From Pricia antarctica (GTDB taxonomy: Bacteria > Bacteroidota > Bacteroidia > Flavobacteriales > Flavobacteriaceae): a DNA stretch of 64,000 nt. The stretch's first letter is position 1. Each line of letters starts with the position of its first letter. A program made the position numbers and the translations under genes. The notes under the pieces were generated by a model that saw only the letters and a list, made by a program, of their open reading frames with translations, made no database searches and was not told the DNA's origin. Where the stretch lies: positions 309,232 through 373,231 of the forward strand of contig NZ_FNAO01000008.1 of the NCBI RefSeq assembly GCF_900101815.1, read 5' to 3'. Below, piece after piece: positions 9,739 through 18,241 of this stretch.

Positions 9739-10166
9739 TCGATGATAGGGGTTTATTTGGTTACAATGTAACAAAGAATAACGAAAGCACAACACATCCC
9801 GCCAACGATAAGGGCCACCCTAATCTCTAGGGTGTTCGTAATCAGTATTTTAATGATGGATGGATAGCAAAACTACGGGATACGGTTTAAGAACGAGTAA
9901 ATGAAGCCATTGGTTATGGATGTGATGGCTCTATCGTGAACATCAGACCGCGCTCACCAGACAAAACGAATGATGGCGTACTTTTGAATCAAGATTTTCT
10001 TCGTTGATAAAATCTGAAAACTAGAGCTAAGATTACACGCTTTTAGCTATTGGAATCCGCTATTTTTACCATGTCTAAGCTCAAACTCTTTTATAGCTAA
10101 AGGCATGTTAAAAGTATTTAAGCAAGGATTATAGGAGTCCATTGTTGAACACAAGTTTCAAAATAA
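9739..10166. other. Gene-free spacer, AT-rich towards its right end
   Basis: 428 bases without a supportable gene. Small inverted repeats are present, for example AGCTAA/TTAGCT near 10024-10046 and GATTTT/AAAATC near 9993-10014. None is followed by a T-run. It may contain the promoter of the AT-rich gene at 10167. Confidence 0.4.
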
Positions 10167-10946
10167 ATGAATATTAATCAAGAACATTTAAAAAAGCTCG
10201 TTTCTGACTTTAAAAAGAAATCGGATGAGTTAAAAGATATTATTAATCCTATTTTAAATAAAAACACACTCCCTCAAAAGGAAATATTAGAAGTTTGTCA
10301 AGTAGCAAAATTTTCCAAAGATATCAATGAATCGATTAAAATAATAGAAAAAGGATTCCCTCCGAGTCCAGATTTTATTATTGAGCATAAAGGTTTTTTG
10401 AAAGGATTAGAACATACTCGCATTTTTAACTCAAAAGGTGAAAATATTTCGAAGATAAGATCTTTAATTGAATATTCTGAGAGGATTTTTCTAGAAACAT
10501 ATCCTGAATTAAATATCCTAATTTATATTTCCATTCGGGAAGGCTTCGATTTCAAACAACATCAAAAGAAAAATATTGCTGAAATTATTGTTGACACTAT
10601 TTACAAGAAATATTTAGGTAAAGAATACCAAATGCCTCCCTTTTTAACTCAATTGAAAATGATGTCACATTCTTTACTCGTTTTTGAATATGAGGAAAAT
10701 TATGCAGCTCCAGAATATTTACCTAAAGAACTACTGATAACAAGAGTTAAAAACAAAGAGAACAATATAGAAAAATACAAAAGAGGTGAAAGTGGATTAA
10801 AAGAGTATTGGTTATTGCTATTATTAGATACAACATCTTCTACGTCTTATGTTCTTGACAAAAATGCGGACTATTCACTAAACACCAGTTTTGATCGTGT
10901 TTATTTAATGGAGGATTTAGGTTCCAAAATTATTAGAATTAACTAA
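10167..10946 (+). CDS. Hypothetical protein, AT-rich, possible PD-(D/E)xK nuclease-like core
   Basis: 259 residues. I do not recognise the family. The N-terminal 65 residues are helical and Lys-rich. Around residues 68-92 the pattern PSPDFIIEHKGFLKGLEHTRI resembles the beta-hairpin of PD-(D/E)xK folds (Asp, about ten residues, then Glu-x-Thr in place of Glu-x-Lys). IYISIREGFDF could be the next strand and a helix with KKNIAEIIVDTIYKKYLG follows. No signal peptide or membrane segment. Base composition is clearly more AT-rich than its neighbours (AAA, ATT, TTA codons dominate), which points to acquisition. It is followed by a structured element at 10947-11105 before thyA. The nuclease idea is inference only. 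Confidence 0.7.
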   Translation: MNINQEHLKKLVSDFKKKSDELKDIINPILNKNTLPQKEILEVCQVAKFSKDINESIKIIEKGFPPSPDFIIEHKGFLKGLEHTRIFNSKGENISKIRSLIEYSERIFLETYPELNILIYISIREGFDFKQHQKKNIAEIIVDTIYKKYLGKEYQMPPFLTQLKMMSHSLLVFEYEENYAAPEYLPKELLITRVKNKENNIEKYKRGESGLKEYWLLLLLDTTSSTSYVLDKNADYSLNTSFDRVYLMEDLGSKIIRIN

Positions 10947-11105
10947 AAGCCAGTGTACAACAAAATATTAAAACAATGCTTAAATTAGTTTCAAATAGAA
11001 ATTCCGGGCTCGCTTGCTACGCCTGATTTTCCTAAAGGTAAAATCAAGCTTGCCAGCCGCACTGTTTTTATCCGAGACGTCAAAAATTTTAGTAAGTAAG
11101 AAAAG
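10947..11105 (+). repeat. Structured intergenic element after the AT-rich gene (cassette- or REP-like)
   Basis: Starting just after the stop codon, the 160 bases contain GTGTACAACAAAA near the left end, a central imperfect hairpin (TGATTTTCC, TAAA, GGTAAAATCA at about 11020-11045) and similar GCTTGCTACGCC and GCTTGCCAGCCGC segments on the two sides. The right part ends GAGACGTC. Such composite palindromic trailers follow orphan genes in several flavobacterial genomes as I remember them, but I cannot name a family and saw no second copy in this window. Confidence 0.4.
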
Positions 11106-11109
11106 CAGT

Positions 11110-11934
11110 ATGAAACAATATCACACCCTCCTAAAACACGTCCTAGAAACCGGCCATCAAAAAGGCGACCGCACCGGAACCGGTACGCTAAGCGTTTTCG
11201 GCTACCAAATGCGGTTCGACCTCAGCGAGGGCTTTCCGATGGTGACGACAAAAAAACTGCATTTGAAGTCCATCGTATATGAACTGCTTTGGTTTTTGAA
11301 AGGAGATACCAATATCGGCTACCTTCAAGAAAACGGGGTTCGTATCTGGAACGAATGGGCCGATGACAAGGGTGATCTCGGACCGGTATACGGCCGCCAA
11401 TGGCGCAACTGGAACGGTGATGAAATCGATCAGATTAAAGAGGTGGTCGAATCCCTAAAAAACAATCCTAACAGTCGGCGTATGCTAGTTTCCGCTTGGA
11501 ACCCGAGTGTGCTGCCCGATACCTCAAAATCATTTTCGGAGAATGTGGCCAATGGAAAGGCAGCGTTGCCGCCTTGCCATGCGTTTTTCCAATTTTATGT
11601 GGCCGACGGAAAGCTATCTTGCCAGCTCTACCAACGTAGCGCGGATATCTTTTTGGGGGTGCCTTTTAATATCGCTTCCTATGCCTTGTTTACGATGATG
11701 ATGGCGCAGGTCTGTGGGTATGAGGCGGGAGAGTTTATCCACACTTTCGGTGATGCCCACATATACAACAACCATATGGAACAGGTCGAGCTACAGTTAA
11801 GCCGTGAGCCACGGGCGTTGCCCAAAATGGTGATCAATCCTGAAGTGAAGGATATTTTCGATTTTACGTTTGATGATTTTACGTTGACGGATTATAATCC
11901 GCATCCGCATATTAAGGGGGTTGTGGCGATTTAA
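11110..11934 (+). CDS. thyA: Thymidylate synthase
   Basis: 274 residues from the ATG at 11110; the frame is open further upstream, but family length and the [15 protein letters not shown] opening fix this start. It methylates dUMP to dTMP using 5,10-methylene-tetrahydrofolate, giving dihydrofolate. Seen: [21 protein letters not shown] (phosphate and fold), [13 protein letters not shown] with the catalytic Cys, [18 protein letters not shown] with dUMP-binding Arg and Asp, and [13 protein letters not shown]. Dihydrofolate reductase, which recycles its product, is 5.6 kb downstream. The gene is convergent with the DUF1080 gene with only five bases between stops. Confidence 0.97.
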   Translation: MKQYHTLLKHVLETGHQKGDRTGTGTLSVFGYQMRFDLSEGFPMVTTKKLHLKSIVYELLWFLKGDTNIGYLQENGVRIWNEWADDKGDLGPVYGRQWRNWNGDEIDQIKEVVESLKNNPNSRRMLVSAWNPSVLPDTSKSFSENVANGKAALPPCHAFFQFYVADGKLSCQLYQRSADIFLGVPFNIASYALFTMMMAQVCGYEAGEFIHTFGDAHIYNNHMEQVELQLSREPRALPKMVINPEVKDIFDFTFDDFTLTDYNPHPHIKGVVAI

Positions 11935-11939
11935 TTCAC

Positions 11940-12536
11940 CTATTTAATCTCCCCGATCCTAATATTCCGAAAACTAACTTGCATCTCGTTGCCCGGATGC
12001 AATTGAAGTCCGATGGGGCCTTCTTCGGGTACATCGGCGGATTCGAAATTGAGCACTTCGGTACCGTTTATCCAAACGGTGTATACATTGGCGACGGCCT
12101 TGACTTTAATGGTGTTCCAATCTTTGGGTTTCAACACGTCGGCCACGCCTTCCGCCTCTACAGGATAACTCTTTCCGGGGATGTATGGTGAACCGGTCAT
12201 ATCGCGTTTTAACGAGCCGGATATGCCCATTTGTATTTGTTGGTCTTCGTTCCTTAAAAATATACCCGTGTCGACCGTGCCTTCACCGTATTTAAAGTCC
12301 GTTTCGATGATGAAATCTTTGTAATTCTTTTCTGTCCAAAGGATATTTCCCGTTTTTTTCGGGCCACTTTGGGCTAAGAGCAGTCCGTCTTTGGCGGACC
12401 ACCAAATATTGTTTTCCGGCACGGTCCATCCCTTTAAATTCTTACCGTTGAACGCTTTTTTCATCTTTGGTTCTTGGGCGGTGGCCGTATATAGGCATCC
12501 TATAAAAAACAAAACTAGTATTCCGATTCTTATCAT
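11940..12536 (-). CDS. Secreted DUF1080 (3-keto-disaccharide hydrolase-like) protein
   Basis: 198 residues. A signal peptide (MIRIGILVLFFIGCLYTATA, cleaved before QEP) precedes a single DUF1080 jelly-roll: FNGKNLKGWTVPENNIWWSAKDGLL, then FKYGEGTVDTGIFLRNEDQQ and GIQLHPGNEM-like GPIGLQLHPGNEMQVSFRNI at the end. The domain belongs to the concanavalin-A-like superfamily; some members hydrolyse 3-keto-glycosides and others only bind. The active site cannot be judged from sequence alone. Periplasmic or outer-surface. Divergent from egtB. Confidence 0.85.
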   Translation of the reverse strand: MIRIGILVLFFIGCLYTATAQEPKMKKAFNGKNLKGWTVPENNIWWSAKDGLLLAQSGPKKTGNILWTEKNYKDFIIETDFKYGEGTVDTGIFLRNEDQQIQMGISGSLKRDMTGSPYIPGKSYPVEAEGVADVLKPKDWNTIKVKAVANVYTVWINGTEVLNFESADVPEEGPIGLQLHPGNEMQVSFRNIRIGEIK

Positions 12537-12667
12537 CGTGTATTGTATTTAAGGTTATTCCGAAGAAAAGTAAAAAAATAAATCCAATTTGTGACGTTTC
12601 TATGAATAAATTACAAATGCATCCGTCTAAAACTGTATTGAGCATCGGGCATCTTTTGGGGATTAAT

Positions 12668-12675
12668 TATCTTTA
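12668..12675 (+). promoter_or_regulatory. Possible -7 promoter box for egtB
   Basis: TATCTTTA matches TAnnTTTG except the last base and lies 18 bases before the egtB ATG. Confidence 0.3.
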
Positions 12676-12693
12676 AGGCCAAATAAGAATGCT

Positions 12694-13854
12694 ATGATCC
12701 TTACCGATTCTCTCTTGGATTTCTTTCTGGAAACCCGACAACACACGGAAAATATTTGTGAACCGCTGGAAATCGAAGACTACGTAGTGCAGCCTATCGC
12801 TGATGTGTCGCCCCCGAAATGGCATTTGGGACACTCCACTTGGTTTTTTGAAGAGTTCATCTTAAAACCCCATGCACAAGGATATACCATCTTCGACACC
12901 GACTTTTCCTTCGTGTTTAACAGCTATTACGAAACAGTTGGGAAACGTGTGGTGCGCGCGGACCGCGGTAATCTTTCGAGACCATCCGTAGAAAAAGTAT
13001 ATGCCTATCGTGACCACGTTACTCAGGCCATCAAAAACTTTTTTACCGAAAATCAAGATCAAAAAGTGAATGATTTGTTGGAAATCGGTATCCATCACGA
13101 AAAACAACATCAGGAGCTTCTGCTGACGGACATCAAATATATTTTAGGAAATAATCCGCTACTTCCGAAATATTCGGAAGGTTTTGAAGAACATTCTATT
13201 GAAAGGCATGAAATGGATTGGATTTCGGTGGATGAAGGTATTTATGACATCGGGCACAACGCCGACAGTTTCTGTTATGATAATGAATTGGGAAGGCATA
13301 AAGTGTACCTACATTCTTACAAAATAGCCAATAAACTCGTAACCAATTCCGAATATATTGCGTTTATCGATGCCGGAGGCTACAAGAAGTTCGACCTCTG
13401 GCATGCAGAGGGATGGGATTGGGTCAACGCGAACAACATTTCCGCACCGCTCTATTGGCACGATGTCGAGGGAACATGGCAACATTATACGCTAAACGGA
13501 CTCCAAAAAATAGATGGTGACGCCCCGGTGACCCACCTATCCTATTATGAAGCCTTCGCCTTTGCCCAATGGAAAGGCTGCCGACTGCCCACCGAGTTCG
13601 AATGGGAAGCGGCACAGGAATGCTTCCCGTGGGGAAAACGCTGGGAATGGACCGAAAGCGCCTACCTCCCCTATCCTGGCTACCAAAAGGCCGACGGGGC
13701 TTTGGGCGAATACAACGGCAAGTTTATGGTCAACCAAAAAGTGTTGCGTGGCGGTTCGGTGGCGACCCCAAAAAAGCATACCCGATCGACTTATCGCAAT
13801 TTTTTCCAGACCGGGCTGCGGTGGCAGTTTACGGGATTGCGATTGGCCAAATAA
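12694..13854 (+). CDS. egtB: Ergothioneine biosynthesis sulfoxide synthase EgtB
   Basis: 386 residues. The N-terminal DinB-like helical bundle (about 8-150) has the iron ligands: PPKWHLGHSTWFFEEF and the HX3HXE motif in IHHEKQHQELL. The C-terminal formylglycine-generating-enzyme-like domain (about 175-386) has CRLPTEFEWEAA, LRGGSVATPKKHTRSTYRNF and the ending RWQFTGLRLAK typical of EgtB. It is a non-haem iron enzyme coupling trimethylhistidine (hercynine) with a thiol donor to give the sulfoxide. egtD follows 159 bases downstream. Length and the absence of a methyltransferase domain exclude OvoA. Thiol donor (cysteine or gamma-glutamylcysteine) cannot be told here. Confidence 0.92.
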   Translation: MILTDSLLDFFLETRQHTENICEPLEIEDYVVQPIADVSPPKWHLGHSTWFFEEFILKPHAQGYTIFDTDFSFVFNSYYETVGKRVVRADRGNLSRPSVEKVYAYRDHVTQAIKNFFTENQDQKVNDLLEIGIHHEKQHQELLLTDIKYILGNNPLLPKYSEGFEEHSIERHEMDWISVDEGIYDIGHNADSFCYDNELGRHKVYLHSYKIANKLVTNSEYIAFIDAGGYKKFDLWHAEGWDWVNANNISAPLYWHDVEGTWQHYTLNGLQKIDGDAPVTHLSYYEAFAFAQWKGCRLPTEFEWEAAQECFPWGKRWEWTESAYLPYPGYQKADGALGEYNGKFMVNQKVLRGGSVATPKKHTRSTYRNFFQTGLRWQFTGLRLAK

Positions 13855-14013
13855 ACCATGTAACAGTGGCAGTAAGCAAATTGCAATAGTTGCGACTTAC
13901 CGCAAATAAAGTGAGTGCTTTAAAATCAGGGTGAATATACCTGATAGCACATCGATTTCACAACATGGTAACCCAATTAAGTACCACCTACAATTCATAA
14001 ACCTAGTATTCGT

Positions 14014-14994
14014 ATGCAAGAACTTATTGCCCCCGCCTTAGAAACACAATTCGAAAAAGACGTTTACAAAGGCCTGACGGATTATCCGAAGCATTTGTCC
14101 TCCCAATATTTTTATGACGCGACCGGTGACAAACTGTTTCAGGACATTATGGACATGCCGGAGTATTATCTTACGGATCGGGAGTTCGAAATCCTATCCG
14201 AAAATACCGAGGAAATCGCACAACTTTTTGCCCAAGGAAACGCATCGTTTAAATTAACGGAATTGGGCGCGGGCGATGGTATGAAGACTAAAATCCTCCT
14301 AAAATATTTATCCGAGAACAATTTTGATTTTAAGTACCAGCCCATCGATATCAGTCAAAATGCGCTTGATGGGCTTGAAAAATCTTTACGGAACGAATTG
14401 CCGCAAGTACTCGTTGAAACTCGACAAGGCACCTATTTCGAGACCTTATCAGCCATTAACGCGGAGAATGGGACTAAGAAAGTCATCCTATTTTTAGGCT
14501 CGAACATCGGGAATTTGCTGCATCCGCAGGCTATGGAGTTTTTAAGAAATATTCAGGAAGTAATGCAGAAGGAAGACCTACTTTTAGTAGGCTTCGATAT
14601 GAAGAAAAATCCGCAGATCATTTTGGATGCCTATAACGACCCGAAGGGCATCACGGCCACGTTCAACAAAAATGTGCTTACGCGAATAAATCGGGAACTT
14701 GACGGTAATTTTAATCTGGATAAATTCCGCCACTGGGAAGTGTATAATCCTGAATCAGGCACTGCCAAAAGCTATTTGGTCGCTATGGAAGGCCACACTG
14801 TGACCTTGGAAAAACTTGATTTGCAAGTGAATTTTGAAGCTTGGGAAACTATACATACCGAGATTTCCCAAAAATACGATGACCGAACGATTAAATGGCT
14901 GGCCGATAGGGCCGGTCTCAAAATCGTGACCGAATTCGGTGATGCCAAGGGTCAGTATAAGAATTATGTCTTCAGGCGGAAGAAAAAGCAGTAG
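14014..14994 (+). CDS. egtD: L-histidine N-alpha-methyltransferase EgtD
   Basis: 326 residues, standard length. It trimethylates histidine to hercynine with three SAM molecules, the first step of ergothioneine synthesis. Visible: LSSQYFYDATGDKLFQDIM, YYLTDREFEIL, the SAM loop LTELGAGDGMKTKILL, the GSNIGNL motif and GFDMKKNPQIILDAYND, and the C-terminal FEAWETIHTEISQKYDD that lines the histidine pocket. It follows egtB, its pathway partner, on the same strand. EgtA, EgtC and EgtE homologues are not nearby, so later steps must use genes elsewhere or non-dedicated enzymes. Confidence 0.95.
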   Translation: MQELIAPALETQFEKDVYKGLTDYPKHLSSQYFYDATGDKLFQDIMDMPEYYLTDREFEILSENTEEIAQLFAQGNASFKLTELGAGDGMKTKILLKYLSENNFDFKYQPIDISQNALDGLEKSLRNELPQVLVETRQGTYFETLSAINAENGTKKVILFLGSNIGNLLHPQAMEFLRNIQEVMQKEDLLLVGFDMKKNPQIILDAYNDPKGITATFNKNVLTRINRELDGNFNLDKFRHWEVYNPESGTAKSYLVAMEGHTVTLEKLDLQVNFEAWETIHTEISQKYDDRTIKWLADRAGLKIVTEFGDAKGQYKNYVFRRKKKQ

Positions 14995-15045
14995 CGGTAG
15001 TAGTAGCAGTAAATTACTTTTTCTAAACTCATAAACTTTTTTAGT

Positions 15046-15327
15046 ATGAAAGCAACTTGGAACAATACCCTTATCGCCGAGAGCGACGCGACCGTAGTCG
15101 TCGAAAACAACCATTATTTTCCGGCGGACAGTATCAAAAAAGAATATTTTAAATCAAGCGACAAGCACACAACCTGCCCTTGGAAAGGAAAGGCCTCATA
15201 CTACACTTTGGAAGTCGACGGAAAGAAAAACGAGGATGCGGCTTGGTATTATCCGGAACCTAAAGCGGCGGCGAAAGAAATTAAAGGTCATATTGCGTTT
15301 TGGAAAGGAGTGACCGTTCAGAAGTAA
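15046..15327 (+). CDS. DUF427 domain protein
   Basis: 93 residues, a single DUF427 unit: MKATWNNTLIAESDATVVVENNHYFP, then SSDKHTTCPWKGKASYYTLEVDG and DAAWYYPEPKAAAKEIKGHIAFW. The fold is a small beta-barrel of unknown function, cytoplasmic. It begins 51 bases after egtD and shares strand, so it may be the third gene of the egt operon; a role there is only inferred from position. Followed by a terminator. Confidence 0.9.
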   Translation: MKATWNNTLIAESDATVVVENNHYFPADSIKKEYFKSSDKHTTCPWKGKASYYTLEVDGKKNEDAAWYYPEPKAAAKEIKGHIAFWKGVTVQK

Positions 15328-15370
15328 ACTGTCGTTAAATTTACTTGGGCCGCTTGCGATGACGTCATAA

Positions 15371-15412
15371 AAAAAGCCGCAACGTTCTGAACGTTCCGGC
15401 TTTTATTTTTTG
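15371..15412. terminator. Bidirectional terminator between DUF427 and CBM48 genes
   Basis: AAAAAGCCG at 15371 pairs with CGGCTTTT at 15397, with inner AACGTTC/GAACGTT complementarity. It has T-rich sequence on the plus side (TTTTATTTTTTG) and an A-run on the left, so it can end both convergent genes. Confidence 0.8.
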
Positions 15413-15423
15413 TTCGCTGAAGA

Positions 15424-15723
15424 CTATAGCTCCAATACAGCGTTTTCGGCACCGGCGAAATCGTTCCATTGGTAACGATCGGCTTCTGGCTCGTTTACGT
15501 AGTTGCCATCGATGACGTATTTGAACTCGTATGTGTTTTCTTTTGGAAGTTCAAGAGTGCCCTTGAAGTTTCCGTTCTTCAATTTTTTCAAGGCACTGGC
15601 CTTGTTCGCTTTCCAGTTGTTGAAATCACCAACAACGGCTACTTTTTTTGCTTCATCGGCTGATACGGTGAAAGTTACTTTGCAAACCGGTTTTGTTTTG
15701 AGATACTGTTTTGAAATTGCCAT
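15424..15723 (-). CDS. Isoamylase early-set / CBM48-like single-domain protein
   Basis: 99 residues, one immunoglobulin-like glycogen-recognition domain: KPVCKVTFTVSADEAKKVAVVGDFNNWK, then LKKLKNGNFKGTLELPKENTYEFKYVIDG and WNDFAGAENAVLEL. The WK-type and Lys residues resemble AMPK beta-subunit carbohydrate-binding modules. No signal peptide, so cytoplasmic. It may bind alpha-glucan or serve as a small scaffold; no catalytic part exists. Convergent with DUF427 across a shared terminator. Confidence 0.88.
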   Translation of the reverse strand: MAISKQYLKTKPVCKVTFTVSADEAKKVAVVGDFNNWKANKASALKKLKNGNFKGTLELPKENTYEFKYVIDGNYVNEPEADRYQWNDFAGAENAVLEL

Positions 15724-15897
15724 TTTTTATTTATTTTTGGATTACTAATTAGTTACACATTAAAATTCGGCGCAAAAATAAGGGATTAAACTACTCATTG
15801 CCAACGATTAAGATAGATTTATCATTTTCGTACTTTATTTCGTGCTTATTGGCTTTCCTTTAGCAAAGCAGCATGGAATTTTAACTTTATGGAAAAT

Positions 15898-16986
15898 CTA
15901 TATGCCTGTTTTTAAGAGTTGCATAATGGTATCTATGTCTTTTTCAGTGTTATAAAAGTGAAAACTGAACCGAATTCCGTCACCTCGCTGCGAACAGACC
16001 ACATTATTATCCTTTAATTTTTGAAATAGCGTCTCATCGCCCTTGATATTAAAAATGGTACTGTGCGATTTTCTGGCGACTACGGCATCCTCTAAAAGTT
16101 GGAGTTCGGTAAATTCCTTTTTTGCTTTCGAGGATAATTTTTTTAAGTGATTTTCGATGGACGTCTTTCCAATAGATTCCAAATAATCCAGGGAAAACTT
16201 TAGGCTTCCAAAGTTCAGGGTATCCAAGTGGCCGGGTTCGAAATGCATCGCAAAACGAACGTCATCTCGAGCCTTTATATCCGTATCGGCTGCGTTGAAA
16301 CCCATGGTTTGTGATGAGAATCTATTTTTTATCCCATCCTTAAAAAGAAAAAAACCGTTACCGTATCCGCCCAACAACCATTTATAACCACTGGCGCCTA
16401 GTACGTCGATTCCCGAAGCTTCAAAATTAAAATCCGTCGTACCACAGAACTGGGTGCCATCGGCGATGATTATCAAATCGGGATACTCCTTTTTCAGGGA
16501 TTTCAGGAAATCCATATCGATTTTGATACCATTGACCCACTGCACCAAACTTAAGGCGAGCACCGAAATTTTATCCGATTTTATTTTTTGGAGGATGTTC
16601 TCTTCCAAATTGGCATCCAACGCCACATAAGCAATTTTGAAATCCCGATATTCAAAAGGCCAATTGACCGAGGGATAATCGTTTTTCACCAGCAACACCT
16701 TTTCATCACCCTCCATGCCCTCGAGCAGCATATTGAGGCCCAGCGAAAAATTGGGTACCAAGGCCGTATTTTCAGGTTTGCCCCCAAAGAATTTCGCCAC
16801 AGTTTTTCTGATTTTTGGGATTTCGGTATATCTCGCCTTTGTTTGCATGGTGCTACCACCGATCAAATAATCAAGATCGTGCTCTTGCCGCCATTCCATC
16901 AAATCATCGTTCAAAAGTCCGGCCGAGGCGGTATTGGCGTAAATAGAGTGGCTGAGTACGGGAAAGTGTTTTCGAGTATTTTCCAT
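15898..16986 (-). CDS. Aminotransferase class V-fold PLP-dependent enzyme
   Basis: 362 residues, fold type I. It starts MENTRKHFPVLSHSIYANTASAGLL, has LVQWVNGIKIDMDFL, the PLP aspartate in LIIIADGTQFCGTTDF and the Schiff-base lysine in GASGYKWLLGGYGNGFF. This groups with NifS/IscS-like and isopenicillin-N-epimerase-like enzymes, but it lacks an obvious SufS active-site Cys loop. Reaction unknown: a cysteine desulfurase-like lyase or an epimerase are both possible. Divergent from the 2TM gene. A long antisense frame over it is a shadow. Confidence 0.85.
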   Translation of the reverse strand: MENTRKHFPVLSHSIYANTASAGLLNDDLMEWRQEHDLDYLIGGSTMQTKARYTEIPKIRKTVAKFFGGKPENTALVPNFSLGLNMLLEGMEGDEKVLLVKNDYPSVNWPFEYRDFKIAYVALDANLEENILQKIKSDKISVLALSLVQWVNGIKIDMDFLKSLKKEYPDLIIIADGTQFCGTTDFNFEASGIDVLGASGYKWLLGGYGNGFFLFKDGIKNRFSSQTMGFNAADTDIKARDDVRFAMHFEPGHLDTLNFGSLKFSLDYLESIGKTSIENHLKKLSSKAKKEFTELQLLEDAVVARKSHSTIFNIKGDETLFQKLKDNNVVCSQRGDGIRFSFHFYNTEKDIDTIMQLLKTGI

Positions 16987-17106
16987 AGCATTGATCGGGT
17001 ATTGGGCAATTGCCTTATCTTTGTAAATGAGTTATTTCTCAGGTCGGTATTCCAATATTCCGACGATTTAAAGGTACTACTTAGCATGTTCACGAAAAAT
17101 AAAAAC

Positions 17107-17484
17107 ATGAGCGAACTTGACCTCGAACAGCACGAACTGCTCGAACACGCACAAACCCGTATCAAACAGAAAAAAACGCTCTACATTCACTTTATTATCT
17201 TTTTGATCGGGAGCGTCTTTATGGTCTTTATCAATAAAATCCTCAATTATTGGGCGACCTACGATTGGTTTATTTGGGCCATTACCCTTTGGGCCTTTTT
17301 GTTTATGATTCATACCATCAACGTTTTCGTGACCCAAAAATTCATGGGACAGGCTTGGGAACGAAGCCAACGCGAAAAACTGGTCAGAAAGCAAAAACGT
17401 CGCATCGCCGAAATGCAAAAGGAAATCGAGACGGATTTTCCACTGGCGAAAATCAATAAGGGAATCGAGCCAAAAAAGTTTTAA
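17107..17484 (+). CDS. 2TM domain membrane protein
   Basis: 125 residues from the ATG at 17107; another ATG at 17086 would add seven residues. The frame stays open far upstream but overlaps the aminotransferase antisense and is not coding there. The pattern is a charged helix (QHELLEHAQTRIKQKK), two membrane spans (TLYIHFIIFLIGSVFMVFI and WFIWAITLWAFLFMIHTINV) and a basic coiled C-terminal tail (RSQREKLVRKQKRRIAEMQ). This matches the small 2TM family of Bacteroidota, sometimes fused to histidine kinases; role unknown. folA follows 52 bases downstream and may be co-transcribed. Confidence 0.85.
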   Translation: MSELDLEQHELLEHAQTRIKQKKTLYIHFIIFLIGSVFMVFINKILNYWATYDWFIWAITLWAFLFMIHTINVFVTQKFMGQAWERSQREKLVRKQKRRIAEMQKEIETDFPLAKINKGIEPKKF

Positions 17485-17536
17485 GTGAAATGCGTTCCTC
17501 AGCACCGAGAAAAAAGAACCTAAAAGAAATCAAAGC

Positions 17537-18034
17537 ATGAATACCATTTGTATGATAGCCGCTGCAGGCGAAAACAATGCCCTCGCCAAAGACGGAAACC
17601 TACCTTGGCACCTACCGGATGATTTCAAGCGTTTTAAAAAATTAACATTGGGGCACCAAATTATTATGGGCCGCAAAACCTTCGACGGCTTTGACAAACC
17701 GCTGCCAGACCGTACCCATATTATCGTTACAAGGGATACCGAATATACCGTTGATTTCGAAGATTGCATTGTAGTACATTCTTTGGAAGATGCCTTAGAC
17801 CTCGTCAAAACCGATGCGCTGTCGTTTATTATCGGTGGTGGGGAAATCTACAAACAGGGCGAAAAATTCGCCAATAAAATCGAGCTGACCCGAATTCATT
17901 ACACTTTTGAAGGAGCGGATACCTTTTTCCCGGAAATCGATGAAGCGGACTGGGAACTCATTGAAGAGCAGTACCATCCTGAAGATGACCATCATACCTA
18001 TGCTTTTTCGTATCTGACCTATCTGAAAAAATAA
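17537..18034 (+). CDS. folA: Dihydrofolate reductase
   Basis: 165 residues. It reduces dihydrofolate to tetrahydrofolate with NADPH. Motifs: CMIAAAGENNALAKDGNLPW with the substrate-loop Trp, the acidic residue in LPDDFKRFKKLT, GHQIIMGRKTFDGF (NADPH), and IIGGGEIYKQ. It recycles the product of ThyA encoded at 11110. Length and motifs are standard. Confidence 0.96.
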   Translation: MNTICMIAAAGENNALAKDGNLPWHLPDDFKRFKKLTLGHQIIMGRKTFDGFDKPLPDRTHIIVTRDTEYTVDFEDCIVVHSLEDALDLVKTDALSFIIGGGEIYKQGEKFANKIELTRIHYTFEGADTFFPEIDEADWELIEEQYHPEDDHHTYAFSYLTYLKK

Positions 18035-18241
18035 TTCTCCCTAATTATATTTTGCGTCTTCACTTGCGCCTCCTTTTTGAATCTAAGGGAAGGTGATATT
18101 GCCATTTTAAAAGCTGAGGGGGGCAAGAACAGGTTAAGATAAATTTTCAATCCGCGGATCGGAGTTGATAAAAAAGCGGACATTGCCGACCGGGAGGTCG
18201 AATTCGGGTATAAAGTTTGACTAATACTTAAAATAAACGGT

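Noticed and set aside
11014..11109. Upstream extension of thyA by 32 residues
   Set aside because: It overlaps the structured trailer, is not conserved in thymidylate synthases and the 274-residue form is the family standard.
12694..13854. OvoA (ovothiol synthase) instead of EgtB
   Set aside because: OvoA is about 700 residues with a C-terminal methyltransferase; this protein is 386 residues and paired with egtD.
16588..17106. N-terminal 170-residue extension of the 2TM protein
   Set aside because: It lies antisense to the aminotransferase and reads as non-protein; the 2TM family starts at 17107 or 17086.
18187..18200. CGACC-GGGA-GGTCG hairpin between folA and DUF4202
   Set aside because: Only five base pairs and no T-run; too small to call a terminator or RNA.
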